Counted from the first letter of the stretch, positions 53,145 to 61,705 are shown. The stretch is DNA of 64,000 nt from Candidatus Obscuribacterales bacterium (GCA_019747875.1 JAIEQI010000001.1:62001-126000); one strand, 5' to 3'. Translations and numbers: made by a program. Notes: generated from the sequence alone by a model not told the origin.

Positions 53145-54377
53145 CTAGAACGCTCTATCTATGGCTTGCAAAAACTCATGAACGAGATTGAACAGCCCTT
53201 CATCGTTACCTGTTCGGCTAAGCAAAGACAATCCAATGGGCGCGCCGTCAGCAGTCCCGATCGGCATCGATATCTGAGGGAGTCGCCCGATTCCCGCGAT
53301 TGAAGTCATGCTCAAAGCGCGCTGGTAATAGTCGCTCTTTTGCCTGTTTGCAGGCAGGGAGCCTTTTAATGGTGCAACACAGGGAGCGGTCGGTATACAA
53401 ATAAAGTCGTTCACGGAGAGGAAATTGTATAAGCGTCTAAAATATAGATCGCGACGCTTACCATGTGCGGCCAGTTGTGTACGCGACTCGCTCTTTGCTA
53501 ATTCAAAGTTTGCTGATGTTAACGGACCGAGCTCAGGCTTTTCACTTTCCACCCAGGAGCCGAGGCAGCTCCATATCTCAGCGCGCTGAACGCTATTGTA
53601 AGTTTGTAGCCAATTTCCCATCCCCGTAATTTCTTCGGATTCCTGATCTATTTCCCTGATGGAAATCTCTTTGATTGCAGCGATTTTTCGCAAAACCTCT
53701 GTGTGTTCCTGTAAACCATCAACAACCGTTTTATCTGCTAAATCCCAGGCTTCCCGCACAAAATAAATGGTCTTCGCGGAGTTGCTCGCCACTGCTAGCT
53801 CGTTAAAGAACACCCGACCCAATTCTCTCAGCACAGAAAACTTGCTGGCGAAGAAACTGACAGTATCGAACGTCGGAGAGAGCGGATTCACCCCTGCAAC
53901 TGAAACGAGCCCATGTGTCGACCGCCAGCCCCAAATGCCGCAGTTACTGGCTGGTACTCTCACCGATCCCCCTGTATCCGTGCCTATAGCGAAGTCGCAC
54001 AATCCTTGAGCAACAGCAGATGCTGAGCCGCTAGACGAGCCACCCGAGACTCGCTCAGGTGCGCGGGGATTTAGTGGCGAGCCATAAAAGTAATTCTCGC
54101 CATGAAGGCTGAACGCCAACTGATCAGTAACGGCCTTGCCAATGCATGTAGCGCCTTCAGCAAGCACTTGATCAACACAGACAGCGTTCGCAACCGCGGG
54201 CGGATGAGAAGCCAACCAATCCGGATTACCACAAGAGGTTGGATATCCGGCGATGTCGATGAGGTCCTTGACCGCAAATGTTAAGCCGGAGAGACGCCCC
54301 TCTCCATACGGCGCAATTGTCAGCGTCTGCGTCAAAGCTTCTGTGCTAGTGGATGGCAGCGTGGATTCGTTATTCAC
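53145..54377 (-). CDS. amidase-signature family hydrolase
   Basis: A 410-residue amidase with the Ser-cisSer-Lys triad: Lys37 in TFAVKDLIDIAG, the GGSSSGSASAVAQG loop (Ser around 114-116) and the nucleophile Ser138 in GTDTGGSVRVPASNCG. It hydrolyses an amide; the substrate may be a urea derivative, aryl amide or amino-acid amide. It is a shorter member than GatA (~480), lacking the usual GatA context. Start GTG 54377. It converges on the EAL gene with 43 bp between. Confidence 0.9.
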   Translation of the reverse strand: MNNESTLPSTSTEALTQTLTIAPYGEGRLSGLTFAVKDLIDIAGYPTSCGNPDWLASHPPAVANAVCVDQVLAEGATCIGKAVTDQLAFSLHGENYFYGSPLNPRAPERVSGGSSSGSASAVAQGLCDFAIGTDTGGSVRVPASNCGIWGWRSTHGLVSVAGVNPLSPTFDTVSFFASKFSVLRELGRVFFNELAVASNSAKTIYFVREAWDLADKTVVDGLQEHTEVLRKIAAIKEISIREIDQESEEITGMGNWLQTYNSVQRAEIWSCLGSWVESEKPELGPLTSANFELAKSESRTQLAAHGKRRDLYFRRLYNFLSVNDFICIPTAPCVAPLKGSLPANRQKSDYYQRALSMTSIAGIGRLPQISMPIGTADGAPIGLSLLSRTGNDEGLFNLVHEFLQAIDRAF

Positions 54378-54530
54378 AAGTCAAGATACCTGGAAGGAAA
54401 TAAAAAACAAGTTTATCGCGAATTGAGATCCTTCACACAATCCCCACCCGAACCCACAATTCACGCCTAGTCTTCGGACCTGCGCGATCATTATTCATCA
54501 AAGGTTCGTAGCAAGTGCATGGATTCTTGC

Positions 54531-54968
54531 TTAGTTATTCTTTGTATATGACCAGCTCTTGTTTGACGGTCTCGTAACTGAGAAAAAAAGCATGCCGCCA
54601 CCAACGCTTAGGAAGACTAGTCCGAGAATTCCAAAAATGCCAGTCACTAGAAAGAGTTCTAACGGATCATCAAGGCGAAAGTCTTCCGGGGAATCTGCAC
54701 GGTACAAAACGGTTACAGCGTCCGAAACTTTGTGGGCTGGTGGATTTGAACCTACCTTGGAAGCCGCAGTGATTGTCTTGTGGTCAGCAGTTTCGAACTG
54801 AACTACAGGAGCATAGGCACCTTTGCTGGTCGGACGCAGCTCAATGACCTTGCCGGTAGCGCGGGAGCCGGTTGATCGAAGGTTCTCAGTGCTCCAATAG
54901 CTATATCCGCACGCAGTGAGCGCAAGCAATCCTACCACCGAAAAAATTGTGCCGAGCCGCTTGACCAT
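54531..54968 (-). CDS. DUF3592-type membrane protein
   Basis: A 145-residue protein with an N-terminal hydrophobic segment (LGTIFSVVGLLALTACGYSYW), a beta-rich core (RATGKVIELRPTSKGAYAPVVQFETADHKTITAAS, typical of DUF3592), VTVLYRADSPEDFRLDDP and a C-terminal membrane helix (LFLVTGIFGILGLVFLSVGGGMLFF). The LTAC-G motif could be a lipobox. ATG 54968 follows GGTGGAAGA. Role unknown. Confidence 0.8.
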   Translation of the reverse strand: MVKRLGTIFSVVGLLALTACGYSYWSTENLRSTGSRATGKVIELRPTSKGAYAPVVQFETADHKTITAASKVGSNPPAHKVSDAVTVLYRADSPEDFRLDDPLELFLVTGIFGILGLVFLSVGGGMLFFSVTRPSNKSWSYTKNN

Positions 54969-55093
54969 TCTTCCACCATTGGAAAGATTCTATTCTACCT
55001 AAAATCTTGCCCAAGTCACTCACGGTTTCATCACATTGCGCTGGTACCATCCGACTTGTAAAAACAAAAGAAACAAACACAAAGGAGAACATC

Positions 55094-55288
55094 ATGATTA
55101 GAAGAGAACAAGTGCGAAAAGGTTTACCGAAACTTCGCAAGCTAAGGAACACACAAGGGTTAAATGGCAACGGTGGAAATCTGATACCACCATCGGCTCT
55201 GGGACAACCCCCTTCTGCACAGGGGATCCCACCATCCGCTCTAGGACACCCGCCGTCGGCCCTCGGAATACCACCATCGGCACTTTAA
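55094..55288 (+). CDS. 64-residue protein with PPSALG heptapeptide repeats
   Basis: ATG 55094 is preceded by a strong AAAGGAGAACATC; the track start 29 codons upstream is not needed. The first ~30 residues are basic (MIRREQVRKGLPKLRKLRN). The last ~35 are five copies of a 7-residue unit: IPPSALG, QPPSAQG, IPPSALG, HPPSALG, IPPSAL. The first residue varies and the rest is nearly fixed, a pattern under selection or recent duplication. A basic leader plus a repetitive tail looks like a precursor peptide or a small polymer-binding protein. No enzyme of a known peptide-modification class is adjacent. Confidence 0.6.
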   Translation: MIRREQVRKGLPKLRKLRNTQGLNGNGGNLIPPSALGQPPSAQGIPPSALGHPPSALGIPPSAL

Positions 55289-55325
55289 ACTAGATGATGA
55301 TGAAGACGCAGTGAGTCCCGAGAGC

Positions 55326-55450
55326 GGTATAGCGATCGGGGCTCAGCAGTTTAAACCAAGCGCGCTTCGCATGGTATAGCGATCGGGACTTATCGTATAG
55401 AACCAAGCGCGCTTCGCGCGGTATGGGCGGACGGGACGTCCGCGCTCCAT
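55326..55450. repeat. 47-bp tandem repeats and a dispersed GC-rich palindrome
   Basis: GGTATAGCGATCGGG begins units at 55326 and 55373; AACCAAGCGCGCTTCGC ends each. The third start (55420) is followed instead by GGGCGGACGGGACGTCCGCGCTCCATAC, an inverse copy of the element at ~16370-16400. GGTGACGCATGGCGTCACC (55516-55534) is a further palindrome nearby. Non-coding. Confidence 0.8.
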
Positions 55451-55626
55451 ACTAAGAATTCTCTGAAGAGTTCGACGAAATGCGCCACCCTGCTATCGAA
55501 TTCTTCTCTTCCGGGTGACGCATGGCGTCACCCATACACAAGAAGCCGAGAACTCTACTTGACCGAAGCGAAGTAAACGCTGCGAAACTACCCGAAACGA
55601 AGCGGCTAAACGCTAGTCAGATTCAT

Positions 55627-57354
55627 CTACTTCACGGAATTGGCGGTGGTGAAGATTGGTTCGATGTCGCTTGGAATGTCTTTCATTCCTGCTAGGACTT
55701 TTTTGAGATTGGGGCGGATGATGCCGTATTGTTTCAGCAGTTTCTGTGCGCCGGCGTAATCGCCTTCGGCCTCGATGGTTAGCAGTTTTCGATCTAGATC
55801 GGCTACGGCGGATTTGATCTTCGCCATGTTCACAGAATAAGTTCCATCCTTGTTCTGAACGAAGGCTCCGCGGTCTTCAAGGTAATTGAACTGAACCGCC
55901 ATGCCTTTTCCATGCGCTTCACCAATCCCGAATCTTAAAGTTCGAAAAGCCGAGGCAAGGAACGTGACGTAGAGCTGTCGCCGAGCCTTTTCGTCAGTCG
56001 CTAAAATCTTCGGATCGATCTTCATTTCCTTGGCGTGATCCATCATGTATTGCAAAGCAAATAGACCAGTGATATCTGCCTTTGCTTCTTCAATTGCACT
56101 GTTCAACTCCTTTAGCTCGTCGCGTGGAGTTGTCTCGCGTCCTTTGACTTTGATTTTATGAGGACCCAATCCATGCATAAGCTCATGCGCAAGAATGTGA
56201 GTAAAGAAAAGATTGAAATTTACATCCGCCATTGACGCCTTCGGCAATGTTCGCTTCGCAATCGGAATAAGAACGGACTTGAATTTCGCTTCCTGTATGT
56301 TCTTCAACATGACTCGCTTCGATCCCTTCTCTTGGACCACTTTGTCATCATTCGGAAGATTGTAAGCCGCAGTTTGCACACCGTGGTTACCGTCACCTGC
56401 ACTCAAGATTTCATCCACTACGCGAATAGCAGTATCCGCTCCCAACTTTGGGTTTCTATACTTCGGGTCCATTGGAAGGTTATTCTCGATCTCTTGCAAA
56501 TGCTCTGCAAAAACTGACAACTTCTCGCTTTCGCGATCATCGCGCAAATTCACATAAGCTTCGAATCCCGCCTTGTATCCGAAGATCTCATCATTATAGG
56601 TTTCGTAAGGACCAATTGTCACATCCAGCGGGGCATCCAGATCCATCCAATCCTTATCACTTTCGTAATAGTTGTTGGACAAAAATGCATCTGCTCGCGA
56701 GTTGAGAAACTTTCTGAGGCTTGCGTTATCCGTCAGCGCGGCAGCTTCTTTCAGCAGCTTCGCAGCTTTGCTCAACTCCTTCTTATACTCAACACTAAAG
56801 GGTACAGAAACTAACGTGCGCTTACCTGATGAATCAGTCTTTCTTCTAATAACTGTGAAAAAGCTTTTTGCTTCTTCCTGCTCTTTCTCCGAAAGTGTCT
56901 TTAGCCAGCGTTCAAACTCGGCTTTAGTCATGTCCTTTGGATAGAAATTTGCACCAGGTAACTTGCGCGGAGGAACGTCAGGTAAAAAAGCTTTGTAGTC
57001 GTCAAGATCAGACCACGGACCTTTATTGATCCTGAAATAATGAAGTCGTGCCTTACCCAACGGTGTAAGGTCTTTTTCCAATTTTTCTGACAAAGCAACA
57101 TTCTTGTCCCAGATTTGATTCATGAAAATCGTATTCATCAAACGTGCACTTTCAAGCAACTTTGGCAGCGCCTTTCGATCACCTTCCGATAGCTTAGAAA
57201 GATCCACATTCAAAGGCGTTGGCTCAAATCGTTTAGTCATTTGAATCAAAGATTGCAGATTAGGCACACTTGTAGGCTTTGCTGTTTGCTGTGCATAAGC
57301 TGGCATTATCAAAACAGCAAGGACAGTTAGCGGCAACATGCGACGAGTGATCAT
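55627..57354 (-). CDS. secreted M49-like (dipeptidyl-peptidase III-related) metallopeptidase
   Basis: A 575-residue exported zinc peptidase. ATG 57354 behind AAGGTGTATC starts a signal peptide (MLPLTVLAVLIMPAYAQQ); the track start 24 codons upstream lacks this logic. The active site is HILAHELMHGLGPHKI (HExxH; the second His and following Gly-Pro-His), followed ~30 residues on by SAIEEAKADITGLFALQYMMD, which supplies the third ligand Glu and the E-E-x-K-A-D signature of bacterial relatives of family M49. The large N-terminal part is helical. It may remove dipeptides or degrade imported peptides in the periplasm, complementing the OPT transporter. Confidence 0.85.
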   Translation of the reverse strand: MITRRMLPLTVLAVLIMPAYAQQTAKPTSVPNLQSLIQMTKRFEPTPLNVDLSKLSEGDRKALPKLLESARLMNTIFMNQIWDKNVALSEKLEKDLTPLGKARLHYFRINKGPWSDLDDYKAFLPDVPPRKLPGANFYPKDMTKAEFERWLKTLSEKEQEEAKSFFTVIRRKTDSSGKRTLVSVPFSVEYKKELSKAAKLLKEAAALTDNASLRKFLNSRADAFLSNNYYESDKDWMDLDAPLDVTIGPYETYNDEIFGYKAGFEAYVNLRDDRESEKLSVFAEHLQEIENNLPMDPKYRNPKLGADTAIRVVDEILSAGDGNHGVQTAAYNLPNDDKVVQEKGSKRVMLKNIQEAKFKSVLIPIAKRTLPKASMADVNFNLFFTHILAHELMHGLGPHKIKVKGRETTPRDELKELNSAIEEAKADITGLFALQYMMDHAKEMKIDPKILATDEKARRQLYVTFLASAFRTLRFGIGEAHGKGMAVQFNYLEDRGAFVQNKDGTYSVNMAKIKSAVADLDRKLLTIEAEGDYAGAQKLLKQYGIIRPNLKKVLAGMKDIPSDIEPIFTTANSVK

Positions 57355-57595
57355 GATACACCTTGAAAACGCGGTAACGGCAAGGGTCATGATATCAGCA
57401 ATCGCTTGTTGATTTAAGTATTTCAATACCCGCAGACTAACTCGATATGGGATCAGCTGACTACGGAACTTGGCTACACATGTAGACTACAACGATTTTT
57501 GTTGAATATTTTTTCGGGAACAAAATATGATTCAAATCATCATAGCCTCAAGACCGAATTCCCTTCCGGTCCTCTAAAACTTTAGGAGCCATGAC

Positions 57596-58003
57596 ATGAT
57601 TCACATAAATCAGGTTGTGCAACCGTTCTTGTGTCTGAAAGTTATTGAACCTGTTCTCTACGATCCAAGTTTTCTTGAATGTTCAGATCGCGCTCGCCTC
57701 CTCTCACTGCGTTTGAATGGTTCGAAACGCGCAAAGAAGAGCACTGATGCAGGCGATTTCTGGCAGAAAGTTCACTCGAATGATTCGCCGATACAACGTC
57801 AGAAATCAATTCAACAAGGTATGCATCATTGGTTCTCAAATTCCAATGATGATTCAAACGCACGAACCAGATACTCGCAATCATCCATCTCCAATATTCA
57901 AGATCTAAGATCATTTTGGAGTGAAGGCGACAAAACAAGACTCGATGGCGAGGATGATAAAAAGTATTTGTCGATCACCACTTCGCTTAAGCACATAAGC
58001 TAG
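57596..58003 (+). CDS. hypothetical protein of uncertain reality
   Basis: A 135-codon frame with AGGAG seven bases before ATG 57596 (an ATG at 57591 reads straight into a stop). The composition is hydrophilic and Ser/Asn/Asp-rich (WFSNSNDDSNARTRYSQSSISN) with no family. The good ribosome-binding site supports it; composition does not. It lies between the metallopeptidase and the TadE-like gene. Confidence 0.4.
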   Translation: MIHINQVVQPFLCLKVIEPVLYDPSFLECSDRARLLSLRLNGSKRAKKSTDAGDFWQKVHSNDSPIQRQKSIQQGMHHWFSNSNDDSNARTRYSQSSISNIQDLRSFWSEGDKTRLDGEDDKKYLSITTSLKHIS

Positions 58004-58200
58004 AGAGTGTGCCATCACACACTTTATCGAACAAAAGAAGAATCCCGGTTATGCTGTCGCAATCTAAACAAACGAATCCCCGTTAAAAGAATCCCCGGAA
58101 ACTCTCTCGACATCTATGTAAGGTGGAAGCATTCGCTTCAGTCTATGTCTCATAGTGAGCAGCTGAGCAGAATGCTAGCGCATAAACACAGGTTGATTTT

Positions 58201-58638
58201 ATGCAGAGAAGAAACACAGGATCTAGTATTGCAGAAGCTGCTGCCGCGATGGGCATCATGCTTCCTCTGATATTCATAGTTATCTTTACCGTAATCGAAA
58301 TAAGTCAGGCGTATTTGATACGTGAATGCTTGGCGCAAGCAGCCAGATCAGCAGCTCGCCAAATGGCAATCGCTTATGGGCAAGACAACCAGATCAAAGA
58401 TAGTCGCACGCTGCAAAACAAGCTGGTTTTCGACAGTATTCGAATTAACAACATCATCAACTCATCACAACAATTTGAGAATCCAAAGTGGAACGTGACT
58501 GGATCGCCCCCCACGGTAACAGTCACCGTTCTCTACACAAGCGGAAAAAATGGACTCCCCGTTTTTCCAAGCACCGACCCACTTAACTTAGCCTCCAAAC
58601 TCACACTATCTGCCAAATCGGTTTACCGAGTGGAGTAA
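58201..58638 (+). CDS. TadE-like pilus/secretion membrane protein
   Basis: A 145-residue protein with the TadE arrangement: a short polar N-terminus, a single hydrophobic helix (AEAAAAMGIMLPLIFIVIFTVIEISQAYLIREC) at ~10-42, then an exposed domain ending in KLTLSAKSVYRVE. TadE-family pseudopilins contribute to Flp/Tad pili. The next gene (58682) is TadG-like. No Tad ATPase, secretin or prepilin peptidase is in the window. ATG 58201 has only a weak purine stretch. Confidence 0.75.
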   Translation: MQRRNTGSSIAEAAAAMGIMLPLIFIVIFTVIEISQAYLIRECLAQAARSAARQMAIAYGQDNQIKDSRTLQNKLVFDSIRINNIINSSQQFENPKWNVTGSPPTVTVTVLYTSGKNGLPVFPSTDPLNLASKLTLSAKSVYRVE

Positions 58639-58681
58639 TCCAGACTCGCAACTGAACTTGGTCGCTCCCGGAGAAATTGCC

Positions 58682-60772
58682 ATGAACAGAACAAAAGTCA
58701 GATCCCAAACAGGACTTCTAGCATCAATGCTTTTATTGGTTCTGCTTTTCATAGTTGGAGTGGTTTGCGTAGTTGCTTTGGACGTAGGTCACAGTACCAT
58801 GGTTCAAACCGAACTACAGAACGCCGTCGACGCAGGCGCCCTTGCTGGAGCGCGCGACTATGTCGAAGGACGAACAGGCGCGGTGTACACCGACGCGCTT
58901 GCCACCACAAAACTGAACACGGCCGATGGCATCAATATCGCAAGCAACAACCCAGGGGTCTACGTAAACGTAGCGAACAGACAATCCGACACGCTCTTCG
59001 GAGGCGGTATCTGCGACGTTAACGCCACCATGAATATTAACAGCATCATGTCCAAAGTTTTGGGACGCGATATGCCATTAACCGCAAAGGCGACAGCTCG
59101 TGGTTATGCTTCAGTCGTTGAGATTCCGACATCCTCGTTATTCCCGGTCGCAGTCAGTGTAGATACGCAAACTGGACACCACAAGCCACTTTACGCGTGC
59201 ACTCCTGGCGATACGGTTACCTTCTTTATTAACTCCCGCCGACACAGTAATGCTGCATTCACAGGCTTCGATCAGCAAGCAGACAGTGATTTGATAAACA
59301 CCGCTATCGACCAACGCTTGAGCGGCGCATATAAAATCTCAGATGTAGCATGCACAAAAATTGGCGATCGCATTAGCCTTACTCAGGGCACCTACGATAT
59401 CCGCGACCTCTCCCGCGGCTCCTACAACGCAAAACTTCTGGCAAAAGGCGCGGTGATTTTGCCGCTGATCTCCGGTGACGGTCCTTACACACAAGTTCGC
59501 CCCGTTGACGGATTCGTCGGGGTGCACATCAACAGAATCACAAGAGCTGAGAACGGCGAGGTAAGCATCAATGCCACCATAGCCAAGCCAGCCGTAAAGG
59601 GCAAACCAGGCTTGATCGGCACCCCAACGGGCATTGCGTATATAGACGAAGGGATTCAGCGACTCTCGCCTGGATTGGTAATGCTGACTCCGCACGCCCA
59701 CTCAAACGAACCGCTCCCAGCGACCGATGTAATAGCCGCTAACTTTCTTGCAGCACCGAATGCATCCGGTCCATCAACAACCGAACCTGGAGATCCTATC
59801 CAACCCACATCCGGCAATGGCGCGATAGCATCAAATTTCAATTCGAGTTCGGTTAACGGCACCATGTGGTTCAACGCGCTCGGAAGAATTACAGCCAATC
59901 CTCTCCAAAATCGCGACACAAGAATTCGCTTCACGAATCAACGCATCCGCTTCACAGCAGGAAGCCGAACGGTAAACATCGAGCTACCAGATTCGAGCAT
60001 CATTCTATCAACATCAGCTGTTACAACATCGTCAAGCTTCAATCGAGATACGAATACATGGACGACAATATTGCCTGCAAACTTCGGTGAAAGCTTCTTC
60101 CTGAGCGGACTTCCCGTCCAGATGAATATCCCGGGCAACTTGAGCAATGTTGTATGGAGCGGCATGTTCACTACCGATAACCCGGGAATCACACTATCCT
60201 GGCAATGGGGCGCAGCTCCATACTCATCAATGAGCGCCAACACAAATCTCAATTCACTGGGCGTTGTTTCATCCGGACAAAATGCAGGCGTTCCAATAAC
60301 TTTCTTAAATTTTCTGCGTAACAACGGTGGAGGCACCAGCGCCGGTGGGCAAAACTTCACAGGCTCGTTCTCAACCGCCAGCAACGAAATTCCGATGTTC
60401 CAATCAATATCGCCTGCACAATCCGGCAATTCACGACCAGGGTCAAACTATGGACAATCAAGCACTGGCCAAACCCAAAATCAGAGAACGTCTGGTCAAG
60501 GAATATCATCAGCACAATCCGGCAATTCCTCACCATATTCTACCTACGGTCAATCAAGTGCCAACTCCTCACAATCAACCGCAAACTCCGCACAGTCCAG
60601 CGCAAACTCGTCTCAGTCGAGTTCAAACTTCGGACAAGCGGGAAGCAGCTCCCAATTCCAACCAACCACATCCGGAAGCAACTCAGGGTCCACCAGATCA
60701 CAGAGCATGAATAGCGATCCGTCGGTATCAAGTACAAACACAACCTTTGGACCACAGAACACCAGCATTTGA
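58682..60772 (+). CDS. TadG-like protein with long Ser/Gln/Asn-rich tail
   Basis: A 696-residue protein. ATG 58682 follows CCCGGAGAAATTGCC. The N-terminal helix TGLLASMLLLVLLFIVGVVCVVALDVGHSTMVQTELQNAVDAGALAGARD is the typical Tad/Flp-associated (TadG/DUF2134-like) motif. The centre is beta-rich (LPDSSIILSTSAVTTSSS). The last ~140 residues are low-complexity Ser/Gln/Asn/Gly (SAQSGNSSPYSTYGQSSANSS), unusual for TadG. It follows the TadE-like gene by 43 bp, an operon. Surface-exposed; perhaps adhesive. Confidence 0.78.
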   Translation: MNRTKVRSQTGLLASMLLLVLLFIVGVVCVVALDVGHSTMVQTELQNAVDAGALAGARDYVEGRTGAVYTDALATTKLNTADGINIASNNPGVYVNVANRQSDTLFGGGICDVNATMNINSIMSKVLGRDMPLTAKATARGYASVVEIPTSSLFPVAVSVDTQTGHHKPLYACTPGDTVTFFINSRRHSNAAFTGFDQQADSDLINTAIDQRLSGAYKISDVACTKIGDRISLTQGTYDIRDLSRGSYNAKLLAKGAVILPLISGDGPYTQVRPVDGFVGVHINRITRAENGEVSINATIAKPAVKGKPGLIGTPTGIAYIDEGIQRLSPGLVMLTPHAHSNEPLPATDVIAANFLAAPNASGPSTTEPGDPIQPTSGNGAIASNFNSSSVNGTMWFNALGRITANPLQNRDTRIRFTNQRIRFTAGSRTVNIELPDSSIILSTSAVTTSSSFNRDTNTWTTILPANFGESFFLSGLPVQMNIPGNLSNVVWSGMFTTDNPGITLSWQWGAAPYSSMSANTNLNSLGVVSSGQNAGVPITFLNFLRNNGGGTSAGGQNFTGSFSTASNEIPMFQSISPAQSGNSRPGSNYGQSSTGQTQNQRTSGQGISSAQSGNSSPYSTYGQSSANSSQSTANSAQSSANSSQSSSNFGQAGSSSQFQPTTSGSNSGSTRSQSMNSDPSVSSTNTTFGPQNTSI

Positions 60773-60800
60773 TGAATCCCGAATCATTCAAATGACTCTT

Positions 60801-60840
60801 GCAAAAGGGCACTTCCCAGAAGAGTGCCCCTTTTGTTTTA
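60801..60840 (+). terminator. intrinsic terminator after the TadG-like gene
   Basis: AAAAGGGCACT (60803-60813) pairs with AGTGCCC (60823-60829) plus TTTT after a bulged C; loop TCCCAGAAG; then TTTTGTTTTATT. It is strong on the plus strand, and also separates the tRNA array on the minus strand. Confidence 0.85.
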
Positions 60841-60841
60841 T

Positions 60842-60924
60842 TGGCGGAAATGACAGGATTCGAACCTGCTACCGCATCGCGGTGACTCGTTAGCACCGAG
60901 CTTGCTTCCACTCGCCTCATTTCC
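60842..60924 (-). tRNA. tRNA-Ser(GCT)
   Basis: The minus strand folds into a cloverleaf: acceptor GGAAATG/CATTTCC, anticodon stem-loop GCTCG-GTGCTAA-CGAGT with anticodon GCT, long variable arm, T arm GCAGG-TTCGAAT-CCTGT, discriminator G and an encoded CCA. The D arm is short (83 nt total), unusual for tRNA-Ser. Confidence 0.88.
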
Positions 60925-60990
60925 ATTCTGCGAACATGCATAGCAAAAACACTAACGATCATGTACAAGCACGAAATACGTAAAAATGAT

Positions 60991-61062
60991 CGCGCAAACT
61001 AGGATTCGAACCTAGAGTCATCACTTTGGAGGCGATAGGTTTGCCAGTTAACCGATTTGCGC
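60991..61062 (-). tRNA. tRNA-Trp(CCA)
   Basis: Acceptor GCGCAAA/TTTGCGC, D arm GGTT-AACTGGCA-AACC, anticodon loop CTCCAAA with anticodon CCA, T arm CTAGG-TTCGAAT-CCTAG, discriminator G. No encoded CCA end (ATCA follows). Confidence 0.92.
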
Positions 61063-61239
61063 ATGTCAAATGACCAGTCACGATCACAAACCATCGCCAC
61101 CATCGCATGTTATGTCGCATCACTATTCTCATCTTCATCATTGTTGGTCACCTCCGTTCTTTCGAACCTTTATCTTTGTGTTTTTTGCGCAGCAAATTGC
61201 GAGCCACCAATGGACGCATCCGGGCAGCTTGGAAAAAAT

Positions 61240-61324
61240 TGGCGGACGATGCATGGACTCGAACCTGCAACCCTTTCGGGCATCTGTTTTCAAGACAGAC
61301 CGCTTTCCAATTCGCTTATCGTCC
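61240..61324 (-). tRNA. tRNA-Ser(TGA) with irregular T arm
   Basis: Acceptor GGACGAT/ATCGTCC, anticodon stem TCTGT-CTTGAAA-ACAGA with anticodon TGA, variable arm TGCCCGAAAGGG, discriminator G and encoded CCA. The T arm has one extra base: GCAGG-TTCGAGT-CCATGC pairs only with a bulged A or with a G-A mismatch and an 8-base loop. It may be functional, a sequencing error or a decaying gene. Confidence 0.8.
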
Positions 61325-61330
61325 TAAATT

Positions 61331-61403
61331 GCATAGGCAGGAATCGAACCTGCAACCGTTCCGTTATCAACAGAATGCTCTACCAGTTGAGCTACCATGC
61401 ATT
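61331..61403 (-). tRNA. tRNA-Ile(GAT)
   Basis: Acceptor TGCATGG/CTATGCA (one G-U), D arm AGCTCAACTGGTAGAGC, anticodon stem TTCTG-TTGATAA-CGGAA with anticodon GAT, T arm GCAGG-TTCGATT-CCTGC, discriminator A, no encoded CCA. The first pair is U1-A72, unusual for a bacterial tRNA-Ile. Confidence 0.85.
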
Positions 61404-61406
61404 CTC

Positions 61407-61479
61407 TCTTCCGTGGACGACTTGAACGTCCAACCTCGTTCTTGTAAGGAACTTGCGCTACCAATTGCGCCAACGGAAG
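61407..61479 (-). tRNA. tRNA-Val(TAC)
   Basis: Acceptor CTTCCGT/ACGGAAG, D stem GCGC/GCGC, anticodon loop CTTACAA with anticodon TAC, T arm GGACG-TTCAAGT-CGTCC, discriminator A, no encoded CCA. One anticodon-stem pair is mismatched (A-G at the top). Confidence 0.85.
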
Positions 61480-61627
61480 CCCTTCTAGCTAAGTGTTACC
61501 CATAGGTTTCATCTGCAATTTTTGAACTTATGAGGTCCACTTGATAGAGATAACCCATTAATAACCGCACCGAGAACCACTGATCTTGCTCCGGATGATG
61601 GTGAAGCAACATCAACGTCGGACAATT

Positions 61628-61701
61628 TCGCCTTACTTGGATTCGAACCAAGGACTTTCTCGTTAGAAGCGAGGTGCTCTTTCCGCTGAACTATAAGGCG
61701 A
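61628..61701 (-). tRNA. tRNA-Arg(TCT)
   Basis: Acceptor TCGCCTT/AAGGCGA, D arm AGTTCAGCGGAAAGAGC, anticodon loop CTTCTAA with anticodon TCT, T arm CTTGG-TTCGAAT-CCAAG, discriminator A, no encoded CCA. As with the tRNA-Ile here, position 1 is U. Confidence 0.88.
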
Positions 61702-61705
61702 CAAC

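Noticed and set aside
61480-61627. Possible tenth tRNA between tRNA-Val and tRNA-Arg
   Set aside because: The 150 bp lacks a GGTTCGAA-type T arm on either strand and I cannot fold a cloverleaf.
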